This document shows positions 12,201-24,644 of a stretch of 64,000 nt of DNA, in pieces. Position numbers and translations under genes: made by a program. The notes under the pieces were generated by a model. It made no database searches. It was given only the letters and a program-made list of their open reading frames with translations, and was not told where the DNA came from. Source of the DNA: Periplaneta americana (taxonomy: Eukaryota > Arthropoda > Insecta > Blattodea > Blattidae); NCBI RefSeq assembly GCF_040183065.1, contig NC_091119.1, positions 192,765,543 to 192,829,542 on the forward strand, given 5' to 3'. Each line of letters begins with the position of its first letter. Within the stretch, counting starts at the first letter, position 1.

Positions 12201-15200
12201 GTGCGACGGATTTTCCGGATATTTGCGGTGATTACTACTAGAGATGCTGGGATGCTACAGTTAAAAGGGCAGGCCTCTGAGTCGCTTCGTTCTCCGTGTG
12301 TAGAAAAAATTCTGTTTTGGAAGGTCAAAATGACCATTTTTTGAAAATTTGCCGGCCTCTCCCTTCCAAACGAACGGGGATAGAGAGTTGTCATTTATAC
12401 TCAAGATAGAGTTCGACGAGCTGTATGCAACGCACTCATCGGCTTTGTTGTCACTAAACGTCCTGCGGAGTTATGACGGCTAGAATGGCGGCGCCCTTTT
12501 TATTCTCGAAAATCAGAAAGTGTTCGCGATTGCCATTTTGATGCTGTCGTGTAAGAAGTAAGTCAAGGGGGAATACAGGGCCGCATCCCGTTCCTCGGTA
12601 TGGCCGTTATTTCCGGAATTACAAACTCAAATATTTTAGGTACCCAAAAATTGGGGCTAGAAAAAAGTGCGACGGATTTTCCGGATATTTGCGGTGATTA
12701 CTACTAGAGATGCTGGGATGCTACAGTTAAAAGGGCAGGCCTCTGAGTCGCTTCGTTCTCCGTGTGTAGAAAAAATTCTCTTTTGGAAGGTCAAAATGAC
12801 CATTTATTGAAATTTTGCCGGCCTCTCCCTTCCAAACGAACGGGGATAGAGAGTTGTCATTTATACTCAAGATAGTGTTCGACGAGCTGTATTCAACGCA
12901 CTCATCGGCTTTGTTGTCACTAAACGTACTGCGGAGTTATGGCGGCTAGAATGGCGGCGGAACAGTGGTTTAAACCCTTTGCCCTTTTTTTCTCGAAAAT
13001 CAGAAAGTGTTCGCGATTGCCATTTTGATGCTGTCGTGTAAGAAGTAAGTCATGGGGGAATACAGGGCCGCATCCCGTTCCTCGGTATGGCCGTTATTTC
13101 CGGAATTACAAACTCAAATATTTTAGGTACCCAAAAATTGGGGCTAGAAAAAAGTGCGACGGATTTTCCGGATATTTGCGGTGATCACTACTAGAGATGC
13201 TGGGAAGCTACAGTTAAAAGGGCAGGCCTCTGAGTCGCTTCGTTCTCCGTGTGTAGAAAAAATTCTGTTTTGGAAGGTCAAAATGACCATTTTTTGAAAT
13301 TTTGCCGGCCTCTCCCTTCCACACGAACGGGGATAGAGAGTTGTCATTTATACTCAACATAGAGTTCGACGAGCTGTATGCAACGCACTCATCGGCTTTG
13401 TTGTCACTAAACGTCCTGCGGAGTTATGACGGCTAGAATGGCGGCGGAACAGTGGTTTAAACCCTTGCCCTTTTTTTCTCGAAAATCAGAAAGTGTTCGC
13501 GATTGCCATTTTGATGCTGTCGTGTAAGAAGTAAGTCAAGGGGGAATACAGGGCCGCATCCCGTTCCTCGGTATGGCCGTTATTTCCGGAATTACAAACT
13601 CAAATATTTTAGGTACCCAAAAATTGGGGCTAGAAAAAAGTGCGACGGATTTTCCGGATATTTGCGGTGATTACTGCTAGAGATGCTGGGATGCTACAGT
13701 TAAAAGGGCAGGCCTCTGAGTCGCTTCGTTCTCCGTGTGTAGAAAAAATTCTGTTTTGGAAGGTCAAAATGACCATTTTTTGAAATTTTGCCGGCCTCTC
13801 CCTTCCAAACGAACGGGGATAGAGAGTTGTCATTTATACTCAAGATAGAGTTCGACGAGCTGTAAGCAACGCACTCATCGGCTTTGTTGTCACTAAACGT
13901 CCTGCGGAGTTATGACGGCTGGAATGGCGGCGGAACAGTGCCCTTTTTTTCTCGAAAATCAGAAAGTGTTCGCGATTGCCATTTTGATGCTGTCGTGTAA
14001 GAAGTAAGTCAAGGGGGAATAGAGGGCCGCATCCCGTTCCTCGGTATGGCCGTTATTTCCGGAATTACAAACTCAAATATTTTAGGTACCCAAAAATTGG
14101 GGCTAGAAAAAAGTGCGACGGATTTTCCGGATATTTGCGGTGATTACTACTAGAGATGCTGGGATGCTACAGTTAAAAGGGCAGGCCTCTGAGTCGCTTC
14201 GTTCTCCGTGTGTAGAAAAAATTCTGTTTTGGAAGGTCAAAATGACCATTTTTTGAAAATTTGCCGGCCTCTCCCTTCCAAACGAACGGGGATAGAGAGT
14301 TGTCATTTATACTCAAGATAGAGTTCGACGAGCTGTATGCAACGCACTCATCGTCTTTGTTGTCACTAAACGTTCTGCGGAGTTATGACGGCTAGAATGG
14401 CGGCGGAACAGTGCCCTTTTTTTCTCGAAAATCAGAAAGTGTTCGCGATTGCCATTTTGATGCTGTCGTGTAAGAAGTAAGTCAAGGGGGAATACAGGGC
14501 CGCATCCCGTTCCTCGGTATGGCCGTTATTTCCGGAATTACAAACTCAAATATTTTAGGTACCCAAAAATTGGGGCTAGAAAAAAGTGCGACGGATTTTC
14601 CGGATATTTGCGGTGATTACTACTAGAGATGCTGGGATGCTACAGTTAAAAGGGCAGGCCTCTGAGTCGCTTCGTTCTCCGTGTGTAGAAAAAATTCTGT
14701 TTTGGAAGGTCAAAATGACCATTTTTTGAAATTTTGCCGGCCTCTCCCTTCCAAACGAACGGGGATAGAGAGTTGTCATTTATACTCAAGATAGAGTTCG
14801 ACGAGCTGTATTCAACGCAGTCATCGGCTTTGTTGTCACTAAACGTACTGCGGAGTTATGGCGGCTAGAATGGCGGCGGAACAGTGGTTTAAACCCTTGC
14901 CCTTTTTTTCTCGAAAATCAGAAAGTGTTCGCGATTGCCATTTTGATGCTGTCGTGTAAGAAGTAAGTCATGGGGGAATACAGGGCCGCATCCCGTTCCT
15001 CGGTATGGCCGTTATTTCCGGAATTACAAACTCAAATATTTTAGGTACCCAAAAATTGGGGCTAGAAAAAAGTGCGACGGATTTTCCGGATATTTGCGGT
15101 GATCACTACTAGAGATGCTGGGATGCTACAGTTAAAAGGGCAGGCCTCTGAGTCGCTTCGTTCTCCGTGTGTAGAAAAAATTCTGTTTTGGAAGGTCAAA

Positions 15201-18200
15201 ATGACCATTTTTTTAAATTTTGCCGGCCTCTCCCTTCCAAACGAACGGGGATAGAGAGTTGTCATTTATACTCAAGATAGAGTTCGACGAGCTGTATGCA
15301 ACGCACTCATCGGCTTTGTTGTCACTAAACGTCCTGCGGAGTTATGACGGCTAGAATGGCGGCGGAACAGTGGTTTAAACCCTTGCCCTTTTTTTCTCGA
15401 AAATCAGAAAGTGTTCGCGATTGCCATTTTGATGCTGTCGTGTAAGAAGTAAGTCAAGGGGGAATACAGGGCCGCATCCCGTTCCTCGGTATGGCCGTTA
15501 TTTCCGGAATTACAAACTCAAATATTTTAGGTACCCAAAAATTGGGGCTAGAAAAAAGTGCGACGGATTTTCCGGATATTTGCGGTGATTACTACTAGAG
15601 ATGCTGGGATGCTACAGTTAAAAGGGCAGGCCTCTGAGTCGCTTCGTTCTCCGTGTGTAGAAAAAATTCTGTTTTGGAAGGTCAAAATGACCATTTTTTG
15701 AAATTTTGCCGGCCTCTCCCTTCCAAACGAACGGGGATAGAGAGTTGTCATTTATACTCAAGATAGAGTTCGACGAGCTGTATGCAACGCACTCATCGGC
15801 GTTGTTGTCACTAAACGTCCTGCGGAGTTATGACGGCTAGAATGGCGGCGGAACAGTGGTTTAAACCCTTGCCCTATTTTTCTCGAAAATCAGAAAGTGT
15901 TCGCGATTGCCATTTTGATGCTGTCGTGTAAGAAGTAAGTCAAGGGGGAATACAGGGCCGCATCCCGTTCCTCGGTATGGCCGTTATTTCCGGAATTACA
16001 AACTCAAATATTTTAGGTACCCAAAAATTGGGGCTAGAAAAAAGTGCGACGGATTTTCCGGATATTTGCGATGATTACTACTAGAGATGCTGGGATGCTA
16101 CAGTTAAAAGGGCAGGCCTCTGAGTCGCTTCGTTCTCCGTGTGTAGAAAAAATTCTGTTTTGGAAGGTCAAAATGACCATTTTTTGAAATTTTGCCGGCC
16201 TCTCCCTTCCAAACGAACGGGGATAGAGAGTTGTCATTTATACTCAAGATAGAGTTCGACGAGCTGTATGCAACGCACTCATCGGCTTTGTTGTCACTAA
16301 ACGTCCTGCGGAGTTATGGCGGCTAGAATGGCGGCGGAACAGTGGTTTAAACACTTCCCCTTTTTTTCTCGAAAATCAGAAAGTGTTCGCGATTGCCATT
16401 TTGATGCTGTCTTGTATGAAGTAAGTCAAGGGGGAATACAGGGCCGCATCCCGTTCCTCGGTATGGCCGTTATTTCCGGAATTACAAACTCAAATATTTT
16501 AGGTACCCAAAAATTGGGGCTAGAAAAAAGTGCGACGGATTTTCCGGATATTTGCGGTGATTACTACTAGAGATGCTGGGATGCTACAGTTAAAAGGGCA
16601 GGCCTCTGAGTCGCTTCGTTCTCCGTGTGTAGAAAAAATTCTGTTTTGGAAGGTCAAAATGACCATTTTTTGAAATTTTGCCGGCCTCTCCCTTCCAAAC
16701 GAACGGGGATAGAGAGTTGTCATTTATACTCAAGATAGAGTTCGACGAGCTGTATGCAACGCACTCATCGGCTTTGTTGTCACTAAACGTCCTGCGGAGT
16801 TATGACGGCTAGAATGGCGGCGCCCTTTTTTTCTCGAAAATCAGAAAGTGTTCGCGATTGCCATTTTGATGCTGTCGTGTAAGAAGTAAGTCAAGGGGGA
16901 ATACAGGGCCGCATCCCGTTCCTCGGTATGGCCGTTATTTCCGGAATTACAAACTCAAATATTTTAGGTACCCAAAAATTGGGGCTAGAAAAAAGTGCGA
17001 CGGATTTTCCGGATATTTGCGGTGATCACTACTAGAGATGCTGGGATGCTACAGTTAAAAGGGCAGGCCTCTGAGTCGCTTCGTTCTCCGTGTGTAGAAA
17101 AAATTCTGTTTTGGAAGGTCAAAATGACCATTTTTTGAAATTTTGCCGGCCTCTCCCTTCCAAACGAACGGGGATAGAGAGTTGTCATTTATACTCAAGA
17201 TAGAGTTCGACGAGCTGTATGCAACGCACTCATCGGCGTTGTTGTCACTAAACGTCCTGCGGAGTTATGACGGCTAGAATGGCGGCGGAACAGTGGTTTA
17301 AACCCTTGCCCTTTTTTTCTCGAAAATCAGAAAGTGTTCGCGATTGCCATTTTGATGCTGTCGTGTAAGAAGTAAGTCAAGGGGGAATACAGGGCCGCAT
17401 CCCGTTCCTCGGTATGGCCGTTATTTCCGGAATTACAAACTCAAATATTTTAGGTACCCAAAAATTGGGGCTAGAAAAAAGTGCGACGGATTTTCCGGAT
17501 ATTTGCGATGATTACTACTAGAGATGCTGGGATGCTACAGTTAAAAGGGCAGGCCTCTGAGTCGCTTCGTTCTCCGTGTGTAGAAAAAATTCTGTTTTGG
17601 AAGGTCAAAATGACCATTTTTTGAAATTTTGCCGGCCTCTCCCTTCCAAACGAACGGGGATAGAGAGTTGTCATTTATACTCAAGATAGAGTTCGACGAG
17701 CTGTATGCAACGCACTCATCGGCTTTGTTGTCACTAAACGTCCTGCGGAGTTATGGCGGCTAGAATGGCGGCGGAACAGTGGTTTAAACACTTGCCCTTT
17801 TTTTCTCGAAAATCAGAAAGTGTTCGCGATTGCCATTTTGATGCTGTCTTGTATGAAGTAAGTCAAGGGGGAATACAGGGCCGCATCCCGTTCCTCGGTA
17901 TGGCCGTTATTTCCGGAATTACAAACTCAAATATTTTAGGTACCCAAAAATTGGGGCTAGAAAAAAGTGCGACGGATTTTCCGGATATTTGCGGTGATTA
18001 CTACTAGAGATGCTGGGATGCTACAGTTAAAAGGGCAGGCCTCTGAGTCGCTTCGTTCTCCGTGTGTAGAAAAAATTCTGTTTTGGAAGGTCAAAATGAC
18101 CATTTTTTGAAAATTTGCCGGCCTCTCCCTTCCAAACGAACGGGGATAGAGAGTTGTCATTTATACTCAAGATAGAGTTCGACGAGCTGTATGCAACGCA

Positions 18201-20826
18201 CTCATCGGCTTTGTTGTCACTAAACGTCCTGCGGAGTTATGACGGCTAGAATGGCGGCGCCCTTTTTTTCTCGAAAATCAGAAAGTGTTCGCGATTGCCA
18301 TTTTGATGCTGTCGTGTAAGAAGTAAGTCAAGGGGGAATACAGGGCCGCATCCCGTTCCTCGGTATGGCCGTTATTTCCGGAATTACAAACTCAAATATT
18401 TTAGGTACCCAAAAATTGGGGCTAGAAAAAAGTGCGACGGATTTTCCGGATATTTGCGGTGATTACTACTAGAGATGCTGGGATGCTACAGTTAAAAGGG
18501 CAGGCCTCTGAGTCGCTTCGTTCTCCGTGTGTAGAAAAAATTCTGTTTTGGAAGGTCAAAATGACCATTTATTGAAATTTTGCCGGCCTCTCCCTTCCAA
18601 ACGAACGGGGATAGAGAGTTGTCATTTATACTCAAGATAGTGTTCGACGAGCTGTATTCAACGCACTCATCGGCTTTGTTGTCACTAAACGTACTGCGGA
18701 GTTATGGCGGCTAGAATGGCGGCGGAACAGTGGTTTAAACCCTTTGCCCTTTTTTTCTCGAAAATCAGAAAGTGTTCGCGATTGCCATTTTGATGCTGTC
18801 GTGTAAGAAGTAAGTCATGGGGGAATACAGGGCCGCATCCCGTTCCTCGGTATGGCCGTTATTTCCGGAATTACAAACTCAAATATTTTAGGTACCCAAA
18901 AATTGGGGCTAGAAAAAAGTGCGACGGATTTTCCGGATATTTGCGGTGATCACTACTAGAGATGCTGGGAAGCTACAGTTAAAAGGGCAGGCCTCTGAGT
19001 CGCTTCGTTCTCCGTGTGTAGAAAAAATTCTGTTTTGGAAGGTCAAAATGACCATTTTTTGAAATTTTGCCGGCCTCTCCCTTCCACACGAACGGGGATA
19101 GAGAGTTGTCATTTATACTCAACATAGAGTTCGACGAGCTGTATGCAACGCACTCATCGGCTTTGTTGTCACTAAACGTCCTGCGGAGTTATGACGGCTA
19201 GAATGGCGGCGGAACAGTGGTTTAAACCCTTGCCCTTTTTTTCTCGAAAATCAGAAAGTGTTCGCGATTGCCATTTTGATGCTGTCGTGTAAGAAGTAAG
19301 TCAAGGGGGAATACAGGGCCGCATCCCGTTCCTCGGTATGGCCGTTATTTCCGGAATTACAAACTCAAATATTTTAGGTACCCAAAAATTGGGGCTAGAA
19401 AAAAGTGCGACGGATTTTCCGGATATTTGCGGTGATTACTGCTAGAGATGCTGGGATGCTACAGTTAAAAGGGCAGGCCTCTGAGTCGCTTCGTTCTCCG
19501 TGTGTAGAAAAAATTCTGTTTTGGAAGGTCAAAATGACCATTTTTTGAAATTTTGCCGGCCTCTCCCTTCCAAACGAACGGGGATAGAGAGTTGTCATTT
19601 ATACTCAAGATAGAGTTCGACGAGCTGTATGCAACGCACTCATCGGCTTTGTTGTCACTAAACGTCCTGCGGAGTTATGATGGCTGGAATGGCGGCGGAA
19701 CAGTGCCCTTTTTTTCTCGAAAATCAGAAAGTGTTCGCGATTGCCATTTTGATGCTGTCGTGTAAGAAGTAAGTCAAGGGGGAATAGAGGGCCGCATCCC
19801 GTTCCTCGGTATGGCCGTTATTTCCGGAATTACAAACTCAAATATTTTAGGTACCCAAAAATTGGGGCTAGAAAAAAGTGCGACGGATTTTCCGGATATT
19901 TGCGGTGATTACTACTAGAGATGCTGGGATGCTACAGTTAAAAGGGCAGGCCTCTGAGTCGCTTCGTTCTCCGTGTGTAGAAAAAATTCTGTTTTGGAAG
20001 GTCAAAATGACCATTTTTTGAAAATTTGCCGGCCTCTCCCTTCCAAACGAACGGGGATAGAGAGTTGTCATTTATACTCAAGATAGAGTTCGACGAGCTG
20101 TATGCAACGCACTCATCGTCTTTGTTGTCACTAAACGTTCTGCGGAGTTATGACGGCTAGAATGGCGGCGGAACAGTGCCCTTTTTTTCTCGAAAATCAG
20201 AAAGTGTTCGCGATTGCCATTTTGATGCTGTCGTGTAAGAAGTAAGTCAAGGGGGAATACAGGGCCGCATCCCGTTCCTCGGTATGGCCGTTATTTCCGG
20301 AATTACAAACTCAAATATTTTAGGTACCCAAAAATTGGGGCTAGAAAAAAGTGCGACGGATTTTCCGGATATTTGCGATGATTACTACTAGAGATGCTGG
20401 GATGCTACAGTTAAAAGGGCAGGCCTCTGAGTCGCTTCGTTCTCCGTGTGTAGAAAAAATTCTGTTTTGGAAGGTCAAAATGACCATTTTTTGAAATTTT
20501 GCCGGCCTCTCCCTTCCAAACGAACGGGGATAGAGAGTTGTCATTTATACTCAAGATAGAGTTCGACGAGCTGTATGCAACGCACTCATCGGCTTTGTTG
20601 TCACTAAACGTCCTGCGGAGTTATGGCGGCTAGAATGGCGGCGGAACAGTGGTTTAAACACTTGCCCTTTTTTTCTCGAAAATCAGAAAGTGTTCGCGAT
20701 TGCCATTTTGATGCTGTCTTGTATGAAGTAAGTCAAGGGGGAATACAGGGCCGCATCCCGTTCCTCGGTATGGCCGTTATTTCCGGAATTACAAACTCAA
20801 ATATTTTAGGTACCCAAAAATTGGGG
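9296..20826 (+). repeat. Higher-order repeat block B (two ~5.77-kb, 12-monomer copies)
   Basis: Monomers from 9296 to 15061 match those from 15062 to 20826 in order and private variants. The TTTTTTTAAATTTTG variant is at 9296 and 15062 (5,766 bp apart). The GCGATGATTAC variant is at 10268/16034 and 11705/17471. The CACACGAACG plus GGGAAGCTAC variants are at 13144/18909. The TACTGCTAG variant is at 13630/19395, and the AAAATTTGCC variant at 14103/19868. The match ends at the last monomer: that at 20341 carries the GCGATGATTAC variant whereas its counterpart at 14576 does not. This places a later exchange near 20.3 kb. Confidence 0.85.
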
Positions 20827-23209
20827 CTAGAAAAAAGTGCGACGGATTTTCCGGATATTTGCGGTGATTACTACTAGAGATGCTGGGATGCTACAGTTAA
20901 AAGGGCAGGCCTCTGAGTCGCTTCGTTCTCCGTGTGTAGAAAAAATTCTGTTTTGGAAGGTCAAAATGACCATTTTTTGAAATTTTGCCGGCCTCTCCCT
21001 TCCAAACGAACGGGGATAGAGAGTTGTCATTTATACTCAAGATAGAGTTCGACGAGCTGTATGCAACGCACTCATCGGCTTTGTTGTCACTAAACGTCCT
21101 GCGGAGTTATGACGGCTAGAATGGCGGCGCCCTTTTTTTCTCGAAAATCAGAAAGTGTTCGCGATTGCCATTTTGATGCTGTCGTGTAAGAAGTAAGTCA
21201 AGGGGGAATACAGGGCCGCATCCCGTTCCTCGGTATGGCCGTTATTTCCGGAATTACAAACTCAAATATTTTAGGTACCCAAAAATTGGGGCTAGAAAAA
21301 AGTGCGACGGATTTTCCGGATATTTGCGGTGATTACTACTAGAGATGCTGGGATGCTACAGTTAAAAGGGCAGGCCTCTGAGTCGCTTCGTTCTCCGTGT
21401 GTAGAAAAAATTCTGTTTTGGAAGGTCAAAATGACCATTTTTTGAAATTTTGCCGGCCTCTCCCTTCCAAACGAACGGGGATAGAGAGTTGTCATTTATA
21501 CTCAAGATAGTGTTCGACGAGCTGTATTCAACGCACTCATCGGCTTTGTTGTCACTAAACGTACTGCGGAGTTATGGCGGCTAGAATGGCGGCGGAACAG
21601 TGGTTTAAACCCTTTGCCCTTTTTTTCTCGAAAATCAGAAAGTGTTCGCGATTGCCATTTTGATGCTGTCGTGTAAGAAGTAAGTCATGGGGGAATACAG
21701 GGCCGCATCCCGTTCCTCGGTATGGCCGTTATTTCCGGAATTACAAACTCAAATATTTTAGGTACCCAAAAATTGGGGCTAGAAAAAAGTGCGACGGATT
21801 TTCCGGATATTTGCGGTGATCACTACTAGAGATGCTGGGATGCTACAGTTAAAAGGGCAGGCCTCTGAGTCGCTTCGTTCTCCGTGTGTAGAAAAAATTC
21901 TGTTTTGGAAGGTCAAAATGACCATTTTTTGAAATTTTGCCGGCCTCTCCCTTCCAAACGAACGGGGATAGAGAGTTGTCATTTATACTCAACATAGAGT
22001 TCGACGAGCTGTATGCAACGCACTCATCGGCTTTGTTGTCACTAAACGTCCTGCGGAGTTATGACGGCTAGAATGGCGGCGGAACAGTGGTTTAAACCCT
22101 TGCCCTTTTTTTCTCGAAAATCAGAAAGTGTTCGCGATTGCCATTTTGATGCTGTCGTGTAAGAAGTAAGTCAAGGGGGAATACAGGGCCGCATCCCGTT
22201 CCTCGGTATGGCCGTTATTTCCGGAATTACAAACTCAAATATTTTAGGTACCCAAAAATTGGGGCTAGAAAAAAGTGCGACGGATTTTCCGGATATTTGC
22301 GGTGATTACTACTAGAGATGCTGGGATGCTACAGTTAAAAGGGCAGGCCTCTGAGTCGCTTCGTTCTCCGTGTGTAGAAAAAATTCTGTTTTGGAAGGTC
22401 AAAATGACCATTTTTTGAAATTTTGCCGGCCTCTCCCTTCCAAACGAACGGGGATAGAGAGTTGTCATTTATACTCAAGATAGAGTTCGACGAGCTGTAT
22501 GCAACGCACTCATCGGCTTTTTTGTCACTAAACGTCCTGCGGAGTTATGATGGCTGGAATGGCGGCGGAACAGTGCCCTTTTTTTCTCGAAAATCAGAAA
22601 GTGTTCGCGATTGCCATTTTGATGCTGTCGTGTAAGAAGTAAGTCAAGGGGGAATAGAGGGCCGCATCCCGTTCCTCGGTATGGCCGTTATTTCCGGAAT
22701 TACAAACTCAAATATTTTAGGTACCCAAAAATTGGGGCTAGAAAAAAGTGCGACGGATTTTCCGGATATTTGCGGTGATTACTACTAGAGATGCTGGGAT
22801 TGTACAGTTAAAAGGGCAGGCCTCTGAGTCGCTTCGTTCTCCGTGTGTAGAAAAAATTCTGTTTTGGAAGGTCAAAATGACCATTTTTTGAAAATTTGCC
22901 GGCCTCTCCCTTCCAAACGAACGGGGATAGAGAGTTGTCATTTATACTCAAGATAGAGTTCGACGAGCTGTATGCAACGCACTCATCGTCTTTGTTGTCA
23001 CTAAACGTTCTGCGGAGTTATGACGGCTAGAATGGCGGCGGAACAGTGCCCTTTTTTTCTCGAAAATCAGAAAGTGTTCGCGATTGCCATTTTGATGCTG
23101 TCGTGTAAGAAGTAAGTCAAGGGGGAATACAGGGCCGCATCCCGTTCCTCGGTATGGCCGTTATTTCCGGAATTACAAACTCAAATATTTTAGGTACCCA
23201 AAAATTGGG
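17471..23209 (+). repeat. Higher-order repeat block C (two ~2.87-kb, 6-monomer copies)
   Basis: Six monomers starting at 17471, 17957, 18422, 18909, 19395 and 19868 match those at 20341, 20827, 21292, 21779, 22265 and 22738, a constant shift of about 2,870 bp. Shared markers include GCGATGATTAC (17471/20341), the CTCAACATAG variant following 18909/21779, the ATGATGGCTGG variant following 19395/22265, and the AGAGGG/AAAATTTGCC monomers at 19868/22738. The block overlaps the second copy of block B, so it is a younger duplication nested on an older one. Private point changes, such as a TTTTTTGTC variant near 22,520, show it is no longer perfect. Confidence 0.82.
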
Positions 23210-24644
23210 CTAGAAAAAAGTGCGACGGATTTTCCGGATATTTGCGGTGATTACTACTAGAGATGCTGGGATGCTACAGTTAAAAGGGCAGGCCTCTGAG
23301 TCGCTTCGTTCTCCGTGTGTAGAAAAAATTCTGTTTTGGAAGGTCAAAATGACCATGTTTTGAAATTTTGCCGGCCTCTCCCTTCCAAACGAACGGGGAT
23401 AGAGAGTTGTCATTTATACTCAAGATAGAGTTCGACGAGCTGTATGCAACGCACACATCGGCTTTGTTGTCACTAAACGTCCTGCGGAGTTATGGCGGCT
23501 AGAATGGCGGCGGAACAGTGGTTTAAACCCTTGCCCTTTTTTTCTCGAAAATCAGAAAGTGTTCGCGATTGCCATTTTGACCGTGTGTAGAAAAAATTCT
23601 GTTTTGGAAGGTCAAAATGACCATTTTTTGAAATTTTGCCGGCCTCTCCCTTCCAAACGAACGGGGATAGAGAGTTGTCATTTATACTCAAGATAGAGTT
23701 CGACGAGCTGTATGCAACGCACTCATCGGCTTTGTTGTCACTAAACTTCCTGCGGAGTTATGGCGGCTAGAATGGCGGCGGAACAGTGGTTGCCCTTTTT
23801 TTCTCGAAAATCAGAAAGTGTTCGCGATTGCCATTTTGATGCTGTCTTGTAAGAAGTAAGTCAAGGGGGAATACAGGGCCGCATCCCGTTCCTCGGTATG
23901 GCCGTTATTTCCGGAATTACAAACTCAAATATTTTAGGTACCCAAAAATTGGGGCTAGAAAAAAGTGCGACGGATTTTCCGGATATTTGCGGTGATTACT
24001 ACTAGAGATGCTGGGATGCTACAGTTAAAAGGGCAGGCCTCTGAGTCGCTTCGTTCTCCGTGTGTAGAAAACATTCTGTTTTGGAAGGTCAAAATGACCA
24101 TTTTTTGAAATTTTGCCGGCCTCTCCCTTCCAAACGAACGGGGATAGAGAGTTGTCATTTATACTCAAGATAGAGTTCGACGAGCTGTATGCAACGCACT
24201 CATCGGCTTTGTTGTCACTAAACGTCCTGCGGAGTTATGACGGCTAGAATGCCGGCGGAACAGTGGTTTAAACCCTTGCCCTTTTTTTCTCGAAAATCAG
24301 AAAGTGTTCGCGATTGCCATTTTGATGCTGTCGTGTAAGAAGTAAGTCAAGGGGGAATACAGGGCCGCATCCCGTTCCTCGGTATGGCCGTTATTTCCGG
24401 AATTACAAACTCAAATATTTTAGGTACCCAAAAATTGGGGCTAGAAAAAAGTGCGACGGATTTTCCGGATATTTGCGGTGATTACTACTAGAGATGCTGG
24501 GATGCTACAGTTAAAAGGGCAGGCCTCTGAGTCGCTTCGTTCTCCGTGTGTAGAAAAAATTCTGTTTTGGAAGGTCAAAATGACCATTTTTTGAAATTTT
24601 GCCGGCCTCTCCCTTCCAAACGAACGGGGATAGAGAGTTGTCAT
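23210..24644 (+). repeat. Satellite monomers including one with a ~217-bp internal deletion
   Basis: At about 23,580 the sequence jumps from GCCATTTTGA directly to CCGTGTGTAGAAAA, skipping about 217 bp of a normal monomer. The flanking units at 23210, 23955 and 24441 are close to consensus. Two single variants here, GCACACATCG at 23,451 and CTTCC at 23,746, have reverse-complement counterparts on the other side of the window at 61,326 and 60,819. The two mirror sums differ by exactly the 217 bp lost here. Confidence 0.8.
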
